Shown piece after piece: positions 47,792-57,804 of a stretch of DNA of 64,000 nt. The notes beneath the pieces are model-generated. The model made no database searches, had not been told where the DNA came from, and saw only the letters and a program-made list of their open reading frames with translations. The stretch comes from Dactylosporangium fulvum (lineage in GTDB: Bacteria > Actinomycetota > Actinomycetes > Mycobacteriales > Micromonosporaceae). The DNA lies in the NCBI RefSeq assembly GCF_025137375.1, contig NZ_CP073720.1, positions 1,636,501-1,700,500 of the forward strand. Direction: 5' to 3'. Within the stretch, counting starts at the first letter, position 1; the number at the start of each line of letters is the position of its first letter. The position numbers and the translations under genes are program-made.

Positions 47792-48984
47792 GTGACGACC
47801 GGCTCGCCCGCATGGCGCTCGGGTTCCTCGTTGAGCCGGGCAGCCGTGAGCTCGGCCTCCTCGTCCGTGAGGTCGGCGCAACGGAGGCACTGTCCTGCGT
47901 GATCGCCGGGCACGCCGTCACCCCCGCGCTGGCCGGGGCGGTTCGTGCCCGGCTGGAGGCGGCCGGCGTGCGGCGCACCGTGGAGGCGGCCGCCGACCTC
48001 GTGGAGCAGATGACCACCCGTGCCGACCAGCTCGGCGCCCGGATCGTCACGGCCGCCGACGACGAGTGGCCGGCCGCACTCGACGACCTGGTTCTCGCCA
48101 GCCGGGAGGGCAGCATGCTGCGCCGCGACACCGACCCGCCGATGTGCCTGTGGGTCCGCGGCGCGCCCCGGCTGATCGACGCCCTGGAGCGTGCGGTGTC
48201 GGTGGTCGGCGCCCGGGCGGTGACCAGCTATGGCGAGTTCGTCGCCTCGGAGTTCGCCTTCGGCCTGGCCGAGAAGGGGTGGACGGTCGTGTCCGGGGGA
48301 GCGCTCGGCGTCGACGTGACCGCCCACCGCGGCGCGCTGGCCGCGGGCGGGCTCACGACGGCGGTGCTCGCCTGCGGGATCGACCGCAGCTATCCGGCGG
48401 CCAACGCGGGCGTGCTGGAGCGGATCGCCGACGAGGGCCTGGTGCTGACCGAGTGGCCGCCGGGCACCCACCCGCACAAGACCCGGTTCCTGACCCGCAA
48501 CCGGGTCATCGCCGCCGCCACACGGGGCACGGTGGTGGTCGAGGCCGGCTCGCGCAGCGGGGCACGCAGCACGCTGGGTTATGCGCGGCTTCTGCACCGT
48601 TCCCCGATGGTCGTGCCCGGCCCGATCACGTCGGCCATGTCGGTCGGCTGCCACATCGAGCTACGGGTGCAGGGCACGGTGCCGGTCACCCGCGTCGAGG
48701 AGATCATCGAGGAGATCGGTCAGGTCGGGGAGCTCGCCGACCCGATCCAGGGCGCCGGCCGGCCCGAGGACGCACTTGACGCGCTGCAGGCCCGCATCCT
48801 CGACGCGGTGCGGCCCAGGCTGCCCCGGCCGGCCGAGGAGATCGCGGCGGTCGCCGGGGTGAGTGGCCGCGACGCCCGGCGCAACCTGCCCCTCCTCGAA
48901 GAGCTCGGCTTCGTGGTGTCCACCGAGGCCGGCTACCGGTTGGCCCGCCGCCCACCCGGGCCCAGGTCCCCGGAGGAGGAGTGA
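47788..48984 (+). CDS. dprA: DNA-processing protein DprA
   Basis: The 398-residue protein loads RecA on incoming single-stranded DNA. The Rossmann-like DprA core (VSVVGARAVTSYGE, WTVVSGGALGVDVTAHRGAL, FLTRNRVIAAATRGTVVVEA) is central, and a C-terminal winged-helix domain (EEIAAVAGVSGRDARRN) closes the protein. The N-terminal helical region is of unknown detail. It is coupled to comM by a 4-base overlap. Whether this organism is naturally competent cannot be judged. Confidence 0.94.
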   Translation: MSDDRLARMALGFLVEPGSRELGLLVREVGATEALSCVIAGHAVTPALAGAVRARLEAAGVRRTVEAAADLVEQMTTRADQLGARIVTAADDEWPAALDDLVLASREGSMLRRDTDPPMCLWVRGAPRLIDALERAVSVVGARAVTSYGEFVASEFAFGLAEKGWTVVSGGALGVDVTAHRGALAAGGLTTAVLACGIDRSYPAANAGVLERIADEGLVLTEWPPGTHPHKTRFLTRNRVIAAATRGTVVVEAGSRSGARSTLGYARLLHRSPMVVPGPITSAMSVGCHIELRVQGTVPVTRVEEIIEEIGQVGELADPIQGAGRPEDALDALQARILDAVRPRLPRPAEEIAAVAGVSGRDARRNLPLLEELGFVVSTEAGYRLARRPPGPRSPEEE

Positions 48985-48994
48985 GATGAGCCGC

Positions 48995-50173
48995 TCACAG
49001 CCGCCGCAGGCGGGCGACGGCTTCGTCCAGGATCTCGTCGCGCTTGCAGAAGGCGAAGCGGACGAGCCGGCGGCCGGCGTCGACGTCGTCGTAGAACACC
49101 TGCGTGGGAACGGCCACGACACCGCAGCGCTCCGGCAGGGCGAGGCAGAATTCGACGCCGTCGGTCCCGCCCAGGGGTGTGATGTCGGCCGTGACGAAGT
49201 AGGTGCCCTCCGGCCGCAGCACCGCGAAGCCGGCCTCGGTCAGGCCCTCGCACAGGCGGTCGCGTTTGCGTTGCAGGTCGTCGCGGAACTGTTCGTAGTA
49301 CGACGGTGGCGAGTCCAGCGCCACCGCCACGGCCGGCTGGAGCGGGCCGGCGTTGACATAGGTGAGGAACTGCTTGACGCGGGTCACCGCCGACACCAGC
49401 GGGCGGGGAGCGCAGGCCCAGCCGATCTTCCAGCCGGTGCAGGAGAAGGTCTTGCCCGCCGACGAGATCTGCACGGTCCGGTCCCACATGCCGGGGAGGC
49501 CGGCGAGCGGCACGTGCGGAGCCGCGGCGTCGGCGAAGACGAGGTGCTCGTAGACCTCGTCGGTGACGGCGTAGGCGTCGAACTCCTCACACAGGGCCGC
49601 GACCTGCGCGAGCTCCTCGGCGGTGAAGACCTTGCCGGTCGGGTTGTGGGGCGAGTTGAGCAGCACGAGACGGGTGCGCGGGCCGAACGCCGCCCGCAGC
49701 TCGGCCGGGTCGAAGGCGTAGCGACCGTCGACGACCCGCAGCGTCACCGGCCGGCGGACCGCTCCGGCGAGAGCGATCGAGGCCGCGTAGGAGTCGTAGT
49801 AGGGCTCGAAGCAGACGACCTCGTCGCCGGGCTCGCACAGGGCCAGGATGGTGGCGGCGATCGCTTCGGTCGCGCCGGCGGTCACCAGGATCTCGCCGTC
49901 GGGGTCGTAGTCGAGGCCCCAGAAGGCCTTCTGATGGGCGGACACGGCCGCGCGGAGCTCGGGGACGCCGGGCCCCGGCGGGTACTGGTTGCGTCCTCCG
50001 CGAATGGCCGCCGCCGCAGCGTCGAGCATCGCGGCCGGGCCGTCGGTGTCCGGAAAGCCCTGGCCGAGGTTGACCGAGCCGGTGCGCACGGCAAGGGCCG
50101 ACATCTCCGCGAAGATGGTCGTGCCGAACGGGCGCATGCGGGCGACGAGCGGATCACTCGGTGCGTCAGTCAC
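48995..50173 (-). CDS. class I/II aminotransferase, DapC-like
   Basis: The 392-residue PLP aminotransferase is of fold type I. It contains NLGQGFPDTDGP near the N-terminus, NSPHNPTGKVFT, and the Schiff-base Lys241 in SSAGKTFSCTGWKIGW. Sequence style is that of actinobacterial N-succinyldiaminopimelate aminotransferase (DapC) or kynurenine/methionine aminotransferases, so lysine/peptidoglycan precursor synthesis is likely but not certain. It is convergent with dprA. Confidence 0.85.
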   Translation of the reverse strand: MTDAPSDPLVARMRPFGTTIFAEMSALAVRTGSVNLGQGFPDTDGPAAMLDAAAAAIRGGRNQYPPGPGVPELRAAVSAHQKAFWGLDYDPDGEILVTAGATEAIAATILALCEPGDEVVCFEPYYDSYAASIALAGAVRRPVTLRVVDGRYAFDPAELRAAFGPRTRLVLLNSPHNPTGKVFTAEELAQVAALCEEFDAYAVTDEVYEHLVFADAAAPHVPLAGLPGMWDRTVQISSAGKTFSCTGWKIGWACAPRPLVSAVTRVKQFLTYVNAGPLQPAVAVALDSPPSYYEQFRDDLQRKRDRLCEGLTEAGFAVLRPEGTYFVTADITPLGGTDGVEFCLALPERCGVVAVPTQVFYDDVDAGRRLVRFAFCKRDEILDEAVARLRRL

Positions 50174-50299
50174 CCACAGAGTATGCGGGTGAACCCCGGG
50201 GATCGGATCCCGGCAGCCGGGGTGCGGGGCAGCGACGCAAATTACAGGGACCTTTTGCCGGGTGGCGGGGATCTTGCCGAGGGCCTACCGTGACGGACC

Positions 50300-51334
50300 G
50301 TGGATGGACGCCGGAATTTCCCGCCGGACCCGGATGCCGAACCCCGCTGGTATCCGGACGACCGTGGATATGACGACCGTGCCCGGGACGAACCGCCCCG
50401 TGACGACCGGGGCCGTGACGACCGCGGTTACGGTGACGACCGCGGATATGGCGACGACCGCGGATATGGCGACGACCGGGGATACGGCGATGACCGGGCC
50501 GGCCGGGGATACACGCCGACCCGGTATGCCGACGAACGCGATAGCTACCGAGTGCCCGAGCCGCGCGGCGGCCGGGGATACAGCAACGACCCGTTGGACT
50601 ACGGCGACAGCCCGAGCGGCCAGTTCTCCGGGCCGCTGGGCCGCCCGGAGCAGTACGGGGGCGACGGCGGCTACGGGGCGGACAGCGGCGAAATGTCGGG
50701 TGAGTCGGTGAGCCGGTCGCGGCGGTCGGAGGCCATCGACCGCAGCTCTCTGCACCGGCCGACCTCTGGCGGGCCGGCCGCGGTGACCCAGCCGGCCGCG
50801 CCCGCGCCGTCGTCCGGGGCTCCGGTGTCGGCGGCTCCCATGTCCGCCGCGCCGATGTCGGGTGCGCCGATGTCGGGTGCGCCGATGTCCGGGGCGCCCA
50901 TGTCGGCGCCGATGCAGGCCGCGCCGCCGCTGGGCGCGCCGTACGACCCGCAGGCGGCCGGTGGGCCGAGCGTGTTCGCGGCGCCGACGACGTTGACCGC
51001 GGCCATTCCGCCGCCGGTCGCGGAGCCCGGTGGCGCTGTGTACCGGAGCAAGCGGCCCGGACTCGCCATCGTCCTCGTGCTGCTGACGATCCTGTTCGAG
51101 GTGCCGGTTCTGCGGCTGTTCCTGACCGCGATGACCGCCGACAGGATCGAAGCGGCGGGGACGCTGGCCAGCATCTTCATGATCCTTGGCCTGCCGATGT
51201 TCGCCCTGGGCCTGTATGGCCTGATCGGCGGCGCCGCCGCCGCGGCATCGGGCGGGCGGGCGTGGTTGCGGACGCCGCTCGCGTATCTGCCGGTGGCGCT
51301 TCTGCTGTTCATCGCTGCCGCGCTGTCGTCCTGA
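50300..51334 (+). CDS. low-complexity cytoplasmic tail membrane protein
   Basis: The 344-residue protein starts at GTG 50300. Residues 1-70 hold four tandem DDRGYG units (18-bp DNA repeats) in an Asp/Arg/Gly/Tyr-rich tail. Residues 160-200 hold APMSG pentapeptide repeats (15-bp DNA repeats). About 255-340 contains three membrane segments. No domain is recognised. The repeats are of the kind that contract and expand by slippage. Its composition resembles the tail of LepB (37777) and part of the DivIVA-repeat protein (57801). Confidence 0.7.
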   Translation: MDGRRNFPPDPDAEPRWYPDDRGYDDRARDEPPRDDRGRDDRGYGDDRGYGDDRGYGDDRGYGDDRAGRGYTPTRYADERDSYRVPEPRGGRGYSNDPLDYGDSPSGQFSGPLGRPEQYGGDGGYGADSGEMSGESVSRSRRSEAIDRSSLHRPTSGGPAAVTQPAAPAPSSGAPVSAAPMSAAPMSGAPMSGAPMSGAPMSAPMQAAPPLGAPYDPQAAGGPSVFAAPTTLTAAIPPPVAEPGGAVYRSKRPGLAIVLVLLTILFEVPVLRLFLTAMTADRIEAAGTLASIFMILGLPMFALGLYGLIGGAAAAASGGRAWLRTPLAYLPVALLLFIAAALSS

Positions 51335-52404
51335 CCTCGTTGTTTCTGGCGCCGCCCGCTTCGTGAGCCACGTCGCGGGCGGCGCCACTGTCTCACCGCA
51401 GTGGCCGCCCCTGTTCAGGCCGCCCCTGCTCGGCCGCCCCTGCTCGGCCGCCCCTGCTCGGCCGCCCCTGCTCGGCCGCCCCTGCTCGGCCGCCCCTGCT
51501 CGGCCGCCCCTGCTCGGCCGCCCCTGCTCGGCCGCCCCTGCTCGGCCGCCCCTGCTCGGCCGCCCCTGCTCGGCCGCCCCTGTTCAGGCCAGCCGGGCCC
51601 GCCGACCCGCCGCGCCGACCGATGGGGCAGCCCGACGTGCGCCGCCGTGGGCGTGGGCTGCGGGTGGGCTGTCCGTGGCCGCCGTGCGCCGGCGTGAGCC
51701 GCTCTGGGCCGGCATGGTGGGCCCGCACCGTGCGCTGGCGTGCGCTGGCACGGGTCGGCGCGGTGGCCGCCGCGTGTGCCGCGGGTGATGGCCCGGCGTG
51801 CGGGCTGCCGTGTCGGGGCCGGTGGCCATGACACCCGCTCACGCAGCGCTGCACCGGCCCGCCAGCAGCCTGCCGAGCACCCCACCGAGCGTCGGCCGCT
51901 GCGGTCCAACCGGTGCGACCCGGGCAGGGCGGCGTGGGCCCGGTTTACCCGCAGGCACACCGCACCGGCCGGCCCCCGGTGGCAGCGGGATGGCATCGGT
52001 CGCCGGTTGAGGTCCGCCGTCGTGGCGCTTCGCCCTTGACGGCGCCGGCCCTGGGACCCGTTCTCGCTGCCCTCAGTGGCGCCGTTGTGATGTCACTCGC
52101 TGTGGTGATGGTTCGTCCTGACAAATACGGTGAAACCGGACCATCTTTCGGCTCTGCCGGGGGGATTCCAGCCCTCCCTCCGACTGCGCGTACACTTTCC
52201 ACCGGCGACCGCGCCTGCGCGGTCGACCTCGCGCGCCCTCCCACAGTCCGCCGCAAATCCTTCGCGCCGGGCGAGCAAGGGCGGCGGCCGCCCTGGTCCC
52301 GATCAGCAGCAGTCTGCACTCGGGTGAGACGGCCGACGACCAGGCGCCAGGACGGCGGACCGACCGGCCCGCCGTGACAACCAGGATCGAAGGGATCCAT
52401 CAAC
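51335..52404. other. long intergenic region before rpsB
   Basis: There is about 1.07 kb without a convincing gene. It holds the 14-bp tandem array (51402-51590), then GC-rich sequence with only repeat-driven open frames, then the rpsB leader. TACACT at 52191-52196 could be a -10 box for rpsB, but no good -35 stands 17 bp before it. An AT-richer patch lies around 52120-52135. Confidence 0.6.
51402..51590. repeat. 14-bp tandem repeat array
   Basis: Thirteen copies of GCCCCTG start at 51407, 51422 and then every 14 bp to 51576. The inner unit is GCCCCTGCTCGGCC; the first and last units carry TTCAGG variants. Fourteen is not a multiple of three, so the array opens several frames without being coding. 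It is a variable-number tandem repeat. Confidence 0.9.
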
Positions 52405-53229
52405 ATGACTGTGACCATGCGTCAGCTGCTGGAAAGCGGCGTGCACTTCGGGCACCAGACCCGCCGCTGGAACCCGAAGATGAAGCGCTTCATCTTCACC
52501 GAGCGCAACGGCATCTACATCATCGACCTGCGCCAGACGCTCGACTACATCGAGAAGGCCTACGACTACATCCGCAACACCGTCGCCGAGGGTGGCTCGG
52601 TGCTGTTCGTGGGCACGAAGAAGCAGGCGCAGGAGGCGATCGCCGAGCAGGCGACCCGTGTCGGCCAGCCGTATGTCAACCACCGCTGGTTGGGCGGCAT
52701 GCTCACCAACTTCCAGACCGTCTACAAGCGGCTCCAGCGCATGAAGGAACTCGAGTCGCTCGACCTCACCGGCACCGCGCAGGGGTACACCAAGAAGGAG
52801 ACCCTGCAGCTGTCGCGCGAGCAGACCAAGCTGAGCCGCACGCTCGGTGGTCTCCGTGACATGCAGAAGCTGCCGTCGGCGATCTGGGTCGTTGACACCA
52901 AGAAGGAGCACATCGCGGTTGACGAGGCCCGCAAGCTGGGCATCCCGGTGATCGCCGTGCTCGACACCAACTGCGACCCGGACGAGGTCGACTTCCCGAT
53001 CCCCGGCAACGACGACGCCATCCGTTCTGCCGCGCTGCTGACCCGCGTGGTCGCCGACGCGGTGGCCGACGGCCTCATCGCCCGGTCCGGACGCGCCACC
53101 CGTGCCGACCAGAAGCCCGAGCCGGGCGTCGTGGCCGGTGACGAGCCGCTCGCCGAGTGGGAGCGTGAGTTGCTCGAGGGTGCCAAGCCCGCTGATGCCG
53201 CTCCCGCCGCCGACACCACCCAGGCGTAA
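52405..53229 (+). CDS. rpsB: 30S ribosomal protein S2
   Basis: The 274-residue protein has the S2 core: [51 protein letters not shown] and [16 protein letters not shown] 45-residue acidic/Ala-rich tail follows, as in other Actinobacteria. ATG 52405 has GAAGGGA 9 bases upstream; ATG 52417 is a second in-frame possibility. It is first in the rpsB-tsf operon. Confidence 0.96.
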   Translation: MTVTMRQLLESGVHFGHQTRRWNPKMKRFIFTERNGIYIIDLRQTLDYIEKAYDYIRNTVAEGGSVLFVGTKKQAQEAIAEQATRVGQPYVNHRWLGGMLTNFQTVYKRLQRMKELESLDLTGTAQGYTKKETLQLSREQTKLSRTLGGLRDMQKLPSAIWVVDTKKEHIAVDEARKLGIPVIAVLDTNCDPDEVDFPIPGNDDAIRSAALLTRVVADAVADGLIARSGRATRADQKPEPGVVAGDEPLAEWERELLEGAKPADAAPAADTTQA

Positions 53230-53251
53230 CCCCGAAGAGCGAGAGAGAATC

Positions 53252-54079
53252 ATGGCCAACTTCACCGCCGCGGATGTCAAGCGACTCCGCGAACTGACCG
53301 GCTCCGGCATGATGGACTGCAAGAAGGCGCTCGAAGAGGCTGAGGGCGACTTCGACAAGGCCGTCGAGTTGCTGCGCATCAAGGGTGCGAAGGACGTCGG
53401 CAAGCGTGCCGGGCGCACGACCGCCAACGGCCTGGTGGCGCACCACGGCTCGGGCCTCGTCGAGATCAACTGCGAGACCGACTTCGTCGCCAAGAACGAG
53501 GCGTTCATCGAGCTGGGCCAGAAGCTCGCCGAGCACATCGACGAGACCAAGCCCGCCGACGTGGAGACGCTGCTCGGCTCCAAGCTCGGCGACAGCACCG
53601 TCGCCGAGCTGATCCAGACCGAGTCGGCGCGCATCGGCGAGAAGCTCGTCGTCAACCGCATCGCGGTGCTGGGCGAGTCCGTCGCCGTCTACATGCACCG
53701 CAAGAGCCCCGACCTCCCGCCGCAGGTCGGCGTCGCGGTCGAGTTCACCGGCAAGAACGACGAGGCCGCCATCGCCGACGCGCGTGGCGTCGCGATGCAG
53801 ATCGCCGCGATGCGCCCGAAGTACCTCACCCGCGACGACGTGCCGGCCGAGATCGTCGCGTCGGAGCGTCGCATCGCCGAGGAGACCGCCCGCGAGGAGG
53901 GCAAGCCCGAGGCCGCCCTTCCCAAGATCGTCGAGGGTCGGGTCAACGGCTTCTTCAAGGACTTCGTCCTGACCGAGCAGCCGTCCGTGAGTGACAACAA
54001 GAAGACCGTCAAGCAGGTGCTGGCCGAAGCCGGCATCGAGGTGACGCGCTTCGTGCACTTCGAGGTCGGCCAGGCCTGA
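53252..54079 (+). CDS. tsf: translation elongation factor Ts
   Basis: The 275-residue guanine-nucleotide exchange factor of EF-Tu starts [20 protein letters not shown], with the UBA-like N-terminal domain, then [18 protein letters not shown] and the [10 protein letters not shown] core block. ATG 53252 follows GAGAGA by a short spacer and gives the canonical N-terminus. It ends before a stable hairpin at 54113-54155. Confidence 0.96.
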   Translation: MANFTAADVKRLRELTGSGMMDCKKALEEAEGDFDKAVELLRIKGAKDVGKRAGRTTANGLVAHHGSGLVEINCETDFVAKNEAFIELGQKLAEHIDETKPADVETLLGSKLGDSTVAELIQTESARIGEKLVVNRIAVLGESVAVYMHRKSPDLPPQVGVAVEFTGKNDEAAIADARGVAMQIAAMRPKYLTRDDVPAEIVASERRIAEETAREEGKPEAALPKIVEGRVNGFFKDFVLTEQPSVSDNKKTVKQVLAEAGIEVTRFVHFEVGQA

Positions 54080-54112
54080 TCCGACGCAGCCGAGAACGGT
54101 AGCGATCGTGCA

Positions 54113-54155
54113 GAGGGGGTCACGGTGTCCACATGTTGGAGGCCGCGACCCCCTC
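54113..54155 (+). terminator. hairpin between tsf and pyrH
   Basis: GAGGGGGTC (54113-54121) and its exact complement (54147-54155) enclose a 25-base loop. It probably terminates or attenuates rpsB-tsf transcription before pyrH at 54200. No T-tract follows. Confidence 0.6.
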
Positions 54156-54199
54156 GTCGTACATGTCAGTAGAGTCCGACCGCTCGAAAGGTGCCCTAG

Positions 54200-54991
54200 A
54201 TGACGAACACCGCCATGGAAGCGTCAAGGCAGGCCCTGGCGCCGACCCCGATCGGGACACGGCGTGTCGTCCTGAAGCTCTCCGGTGAGGTGTTCGGCGG
54301 CGGCGCCGTCGGTGTCGACCCCAACGTGGTCCGGCACATGGCCCGCCAGATCGCCGCCGTGGTCCGCCGCGGTGTGCAGGTCGCCGTTGTCGTCGGCGGC
54401 GGCAACTTCTTCCGGGGCGCCGAACTGTCCCGCGCGGGCATGGATCGTGCCCGCGCCGACTACATGGGCATGCTCGGCACCGTCATGAACTGCCTGGCGC
54501 TGCAGGACTTCCTGGAGAAGGAAGGCATCGACACGCGGGTGCAGAGCGCGATCAGTATGGCTCAGGTCGCCGAGCCGTATATCCCGCGTCGGGCGATCCG
54601 CCACCTGGAGAAGGGCCGTGTGGTCATCTTCGGTGCGGGCGCCGGCATGCCGTACTTCTCGACCGACACCGTGGCGGCGCAGCGGGCGCTGGAGATCCAC
54701 GCCCACACGGTGCTGATGAGCAAGAACGGGGTCGACGGTGTGTACACCGCCGATCCCCGCACCGACCCGACCGCGCGGAAGCTCGACAGCCTGACCTTCG
54801 CCGAGGCGCTGATGCAGGGCCTGCGGGTGGTGGACCAGACGGCCTTCAGCCTCTGCCAGGAAAATGCGCTGCCGATGTTGGTCTTCGGCGCGGAGGGGGA
54901 GGACAACGTCGCTCGCGCGTTGATTGGTGAGAGGATCGGCACGCTCATCACCGCCGAGCCCATCCCGGACCGAGGAGGACAGACCACGTGA
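54200..54991 (+). CDS. pyrH: uridylate kinase
   Basis: The 263-residue hexameric UMP kinase is of the amino-acid kinase fold. Typical segments are [39 protein letters not shown] and [17 protein letters not shown]. It carries about 17 extra N-terminal residues relative to short homologues. ATG 54200 is used. The stop overlaps the frr GTG (GTGA). Confidence 0.96.
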   Translation: MTNTAMEASRQALAPTPIGTRRVVLKLSGEVFGGGAVGVDPNVVRHMARQIAAVVRRGVQVAVVVGGGNFFRGAELSRAGMDRARADYMGMLGTVMNCLALQDFLEKEGIDTRVQSAISMAQVAEPYIPRRAIRHLEKGRVVIFGAGAGMPYFSTDTVAAQRALEIHAHTVLMSKNGVDGVYTADPRTDPTARKLDSLTFAEALMQGLRVVDQTAFSLCQENALPMLVFGAEGEDNVARALIGERIGTLITAEPIPDRGGQTT

Positions 54992-55545
54992 TCGAAGAGA
55001 CGCTCTTCGAGGCCGAAGAGAAGATGGAGCGCGCGATCGAGCACGCCAAGGAGGAGTTCGCGGTCATCCGTACCGGCCGCGCCACCCCGGCGATGTTCGG
55101 CAAGGTGATGGTTGACTACTACGGCACGCCTACCCCGCTGCCGCAGATGTCCTCGATCGCGATCCCCGAGCCGCGCATGGCGCTCATCAAGCCCTATGAC
55201 GCCTCGCAGATCGGGGCGATGGAGAGGGCGATCCGCGACTCCGACCTCGGAGTAAACCCCAACAACGAGGGCACCCAGATCCGTATCCTGTTGCCGCAGA
55301 TGACCGAGGAGCGGCGCCGGGAGATGATCAAGGTTGCCCGCCACAAGGCCGAGGACTCGCGGGTGGCCATCCGCAACGTCCGACGCAAGGGCAAGGAAGA
55401 GCTCGACCGCCTCGTCAAGGACGGCGAGGTCGGCGAGGACGAGGGCCGTCGCGCCGAGAAGGAGCTCGACGACCTGACGCACAAGTTCGTGGTGCAGGTC
55501 GACGAGTTGCTCAAGCACAAGGAAGCCGAGCTGCTCGAGGTCTGA
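54988..55545 (+). CDS. frr: ribosome recycling factor
   Basis: The 185-residue factor releases ribosomes after termination together with EF-G. It shows the three-helix bundle pattern, [21 protein letters not shown], and the conserved [21 protein letters not shown]. The GTG start (valine codon read as Met) overlaps pyrH by 4 bases. The stop overlaps the cdsA ATG (TGATG). Confidence 0.96.
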   Translation: MIEETLFEAEEKMERAIEHAKEEFAVIRTGRATPAMFGKVMVDYYGTPTPLPQMSSIAIPEPRMALIKPYDASQIGAMERAIRDSDLGVNPNNEGTQIRILLPQMTEERRREMIKVARHKAEDSRVAIRNVRRKGKEELDRLVKDGEVGEDEGRRAEKELDDLTHKFVVQVDELLKHKEAELLEV

Positions 55546-56546
55546 TGGCCCACCTCGACCGAGCACACCGGGCCCCCGGAGACCCGTCGACCCGGGCGCG
55601 GCAGGACGTTGCCGCGCCCGAGGCGTCTGCTGGTCTGGTGGAAAGAGCCGAAAACCCGATCCTGGAAGTGGTACCCGCTGTGCCGGCATCCGACGCTCAG
55701 CCGTCCCCGGAGCCGGCGAAGCGGAAGAGCCGGGCCGGCCGCAACCTGCCCGCCGCCATCGGGGTGGGGGTCGGGCTCGGCGGGGCCGTCCTGGTCTCGC
55801 TGTTCTTCTTCGACAGGTGGCTCTTTCTCGGGCTGGTCGTCGTCGCCGTGATGGTCGGCGCGTGGGAGATGGTCCGCGCCGTCAGCGTGCAGAAGGCCCG
55901 GCCGCCGCTGGTGCCGCTGCTCATCGGCGGGCCCGCGATGGTCGGCCTGGCCTGGTTCGGCGGCGCCGACGTCCTGCCCCTCGGGCTGCTGGGCACACTG
56001 CTCCTGCTCTTCGTCTGGCGGTTCGCCGGCGGGGTGCAGCACTACCAGCGTGACGTCACCGCCGGTGCGTTGATCGCCGTGTACGTGCCGTTCCTGGGCT
56101 CGTTCGCCGCGCTCCTGGCGTATCCGGCCGCCGACGGCAGCGTCCGCGTGCTGGTCACGATCCTCGCGGTGGTGCTGTCGGACACCGGCGGCTACGTCAC
56201 CGGCGTGTTCCTCGGCAGGCACAAGATGGCGCCGTCCATCAGCCCGGCCAAGTCGTGGGAGGGCTTCGGTGGCTCGGTCGTGTGGACCGCCGCCGGCAGC
56301 GCGGTGGCCCTGCCGTTGCTGCTGCCCGACGCGGTCTGGTGGCACGGTGCGGTCTTCGGTGCGGCGGTTTCGATCGCCTCGGTGCTGGGTGACCTCGGCG
56401 AGTCGATGATCAAGCGCGATCTCGGCGTCAAGGACATGAGCAATCTGCTGCCCGGGCACGGAGGGCTCATGGACCGGCTTGACTCGATCCTGCTCGCCCT
56501 GCCGACCGCATACGCCGTTCTGGCCTTCCTGGTGCCCCCGTCGTAG
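55545..56546 (+). CDS. cdsA: phosphatidate cytidylyltransferase
   Basis: The 333-residue CDP-diacylglycerol synthase has an N-terminal 65-residue hydrophilic extension and then about 8 membrane helices. The CDP-alcohol synthase signature is split over SVLGDLGESMIKRDLG, KDMSNLLPGHGGLMDRLDS. It feeds the synthesis of phosphatidylglycerol, cardiolipin and phosphatidylinositol. It overlaps frr by one base and is followed by rlmN. Confidence 0.93.
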   Translation: MAHLDRAHRAPGDPSTRARQDVAAPEASAGLVERAENPILEVVPAVPASDAQPSPEPAKRKSRAGRNLPAAIGVGVGLGGAVLVSLFFFDRWLFLGLVVVAVMVGAWEMVRAVSVQKARPPLVPLLIGGPAMVGLAWFGGADVLPLGLLGTLLLLFVWRFAGGVQHYQRDVTAGALIAVYVPFLGSFAALLAYPAADGSVRVLVTILAVVLSDTGGYVTGVFLGRHKMAPSISPAKSWEGFGGSVVWTAAGSAVALPLLLPDAVWWHGAVFGAAVSIASVLGDLGESMIKRDLGVKDMSNLLPGHGGLMDRLDSILLALPTAYAVLAFLVPPS

Positions 56547-56613
56547 CTCAGCGTGACGCTCTCACGAGCGGTCTTGTAGGTCACGCGACTCGGCATGGGA
56601 CACTGGATCCGTC

Positions 56614-57804
56614 ATGACACAACTTCCCGTACTGAACCTCTCATCCACCGCGACCGGCACCACGAGTGACGGCCGGCGAGCGTCGTTGCCCCCGCGCCAC
56701 CTGGCCGACCTTGATCTCGCCGGCCGCCGCGCTGCCGTGGCCGAGCTCGGTGAGCAGGCATTCCGTGCCGGGCAGGTGTCGGCGCACTACTTCGGACGCC
56801 TCATCCGCGACCCCGCCGAGATGACCGACCTTCCGGCGCGCAGCCGGGCCGCGATCACCGAGGCGCTCCTGCCGCCACTGCTACACCCCGTGCGGGAGTT
56901 GGCGACCGACAACGGCACCACCCGGAAGACCTTGTGGCGCCTTCACGACGGCTCCCTCGTTGAGAGCGTCCTGATGGGATATCCAGATCGTGTGACGGTG
57001 TGCGTGTCGAGTCAGGCCGGGTGCGGGATGGCGTGCCCGTTCTGCGCGACCGGCCAGGCCGGGCTGACCCGCAACCTGTCGACCGCGGAGATCGTGGACC
57101 AGGTCGTGTGGTTCGCCGGCCAGGCCGCCCGCGGCGCGCTGCCCGGTTGCCCCGACCGGCTGTCCCGCGTCGTCTTCATGGGCATGGGCGAGCCCCTGGC
57201 CAACTACAACCGGGTGATCGCCGCCGTCCGCCGCTTGACCGAGCCCGCCCCCGAGGGTCTGGGCCTGTCGCAGCGGCACATCACGGTGTCCACCGTCGGG
57301 CTGGTCCCGGCCATCCGCCGGTTGACGCAGGAGGGGCTGTCGGTGACGCTTGCGCTGTCGCTGCACGCACCTGATGATGATCTGCGCGACACGCTCGTGC
57401 CGGTCAACCAACGTTGGAAGGTCGCCGAAGTGCTGGATGCCGCGTTTGAGTATGCGGCTCGCACCGGCCGGCGGGTGTCCATTGAATACGCAATGATCCG
57501 GGATGTGAACGACCATCCGTGGCGGGCGGATTTGCTCGGTCGGCTCTTGTCCGGCCGTCTCGCGCATGTCAATCTCATCCCGCTCAATCCGACACCGGGC
57601 AGCAAGTGGGACGCTAGTCCTAAGCCGGTTGAGCGGGAGTTCGTCCGACGCCTCCGGGCTGCTGGTGTCGCGACTACGGTCCGTGATACTCGCGGTCGGG
57701 AGATTGACGGAGCCTGCGGGCAGCTTGCCGCCTCTTCGGGTGGCAAGGTGGGAGAGCGTCAAGACGGCTTGCTAGCGCGGCGAGCGAACGAGGAGACACA
57801 GTGA
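56614..57804 (+). CDS. rlmN: 23S rRNA/tRNA A2-methyltransferase RlmN
   Basis: The 396-residue radical-SAM enzyme makes m2A2503 in 23S rRNA and m2A37 in tRNA. The CxxxCxxC cluster motif is CGMACPFC, preceded by [22 protein letters not shown] is the conserved GGE-type motif. The catalytic methyl-carrier Cys lies in the C-terminal [13 protein letters not shown] 56614 follows an ordinary start region. The stop overlaps the DivIVA-repeat gene (GTGA). Confidence 0.95.
   Translation: MTQLPVLNLSSTATGTTSDGRRASLPPRHLADLDLAGRRAAVAELGEQAFRAGQVSAHYFGRLIRDPAEMTDLPARSRAAITEALLPPLLHPVRELATDNGTTRKTLWRLHDGSLVESVLMGYPDRVTVCVSSQAGCGMACPFCATGQAGLTRNLSTAEIVDQVVWFAGQAARGALPGCPDRLSRVVFMGMGEPLANYNRVIAAVRRLTEPAPEGLGLSQRHITVSTVGLVPAIRRLTQEGLSVTLALSLHAPDDDLRDTLVPVNQRWKVAEVLDAAFEYAARTGRRVSIEYAMIRDVNDHPWRADLLGRLLSGRLAHVNLIPLNPTPGSKWDASPKPVEREFVRRLRAAGVATTVRDTRGREIDGACGQLAASSGGKVGERQDGLLARRANEETQ

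Noticed and set aside
51402..51590. CRISPR array
   Set aside because: The units are directly adjacent and identical, without spacers, and no cas gene is nearby.
51363..51996. Open frames over the 14-bp repeat
   Set aside because: They arise because the repeat lacks stops in several frames. The unit is not a multiple of three and no start signal or homology is visible.
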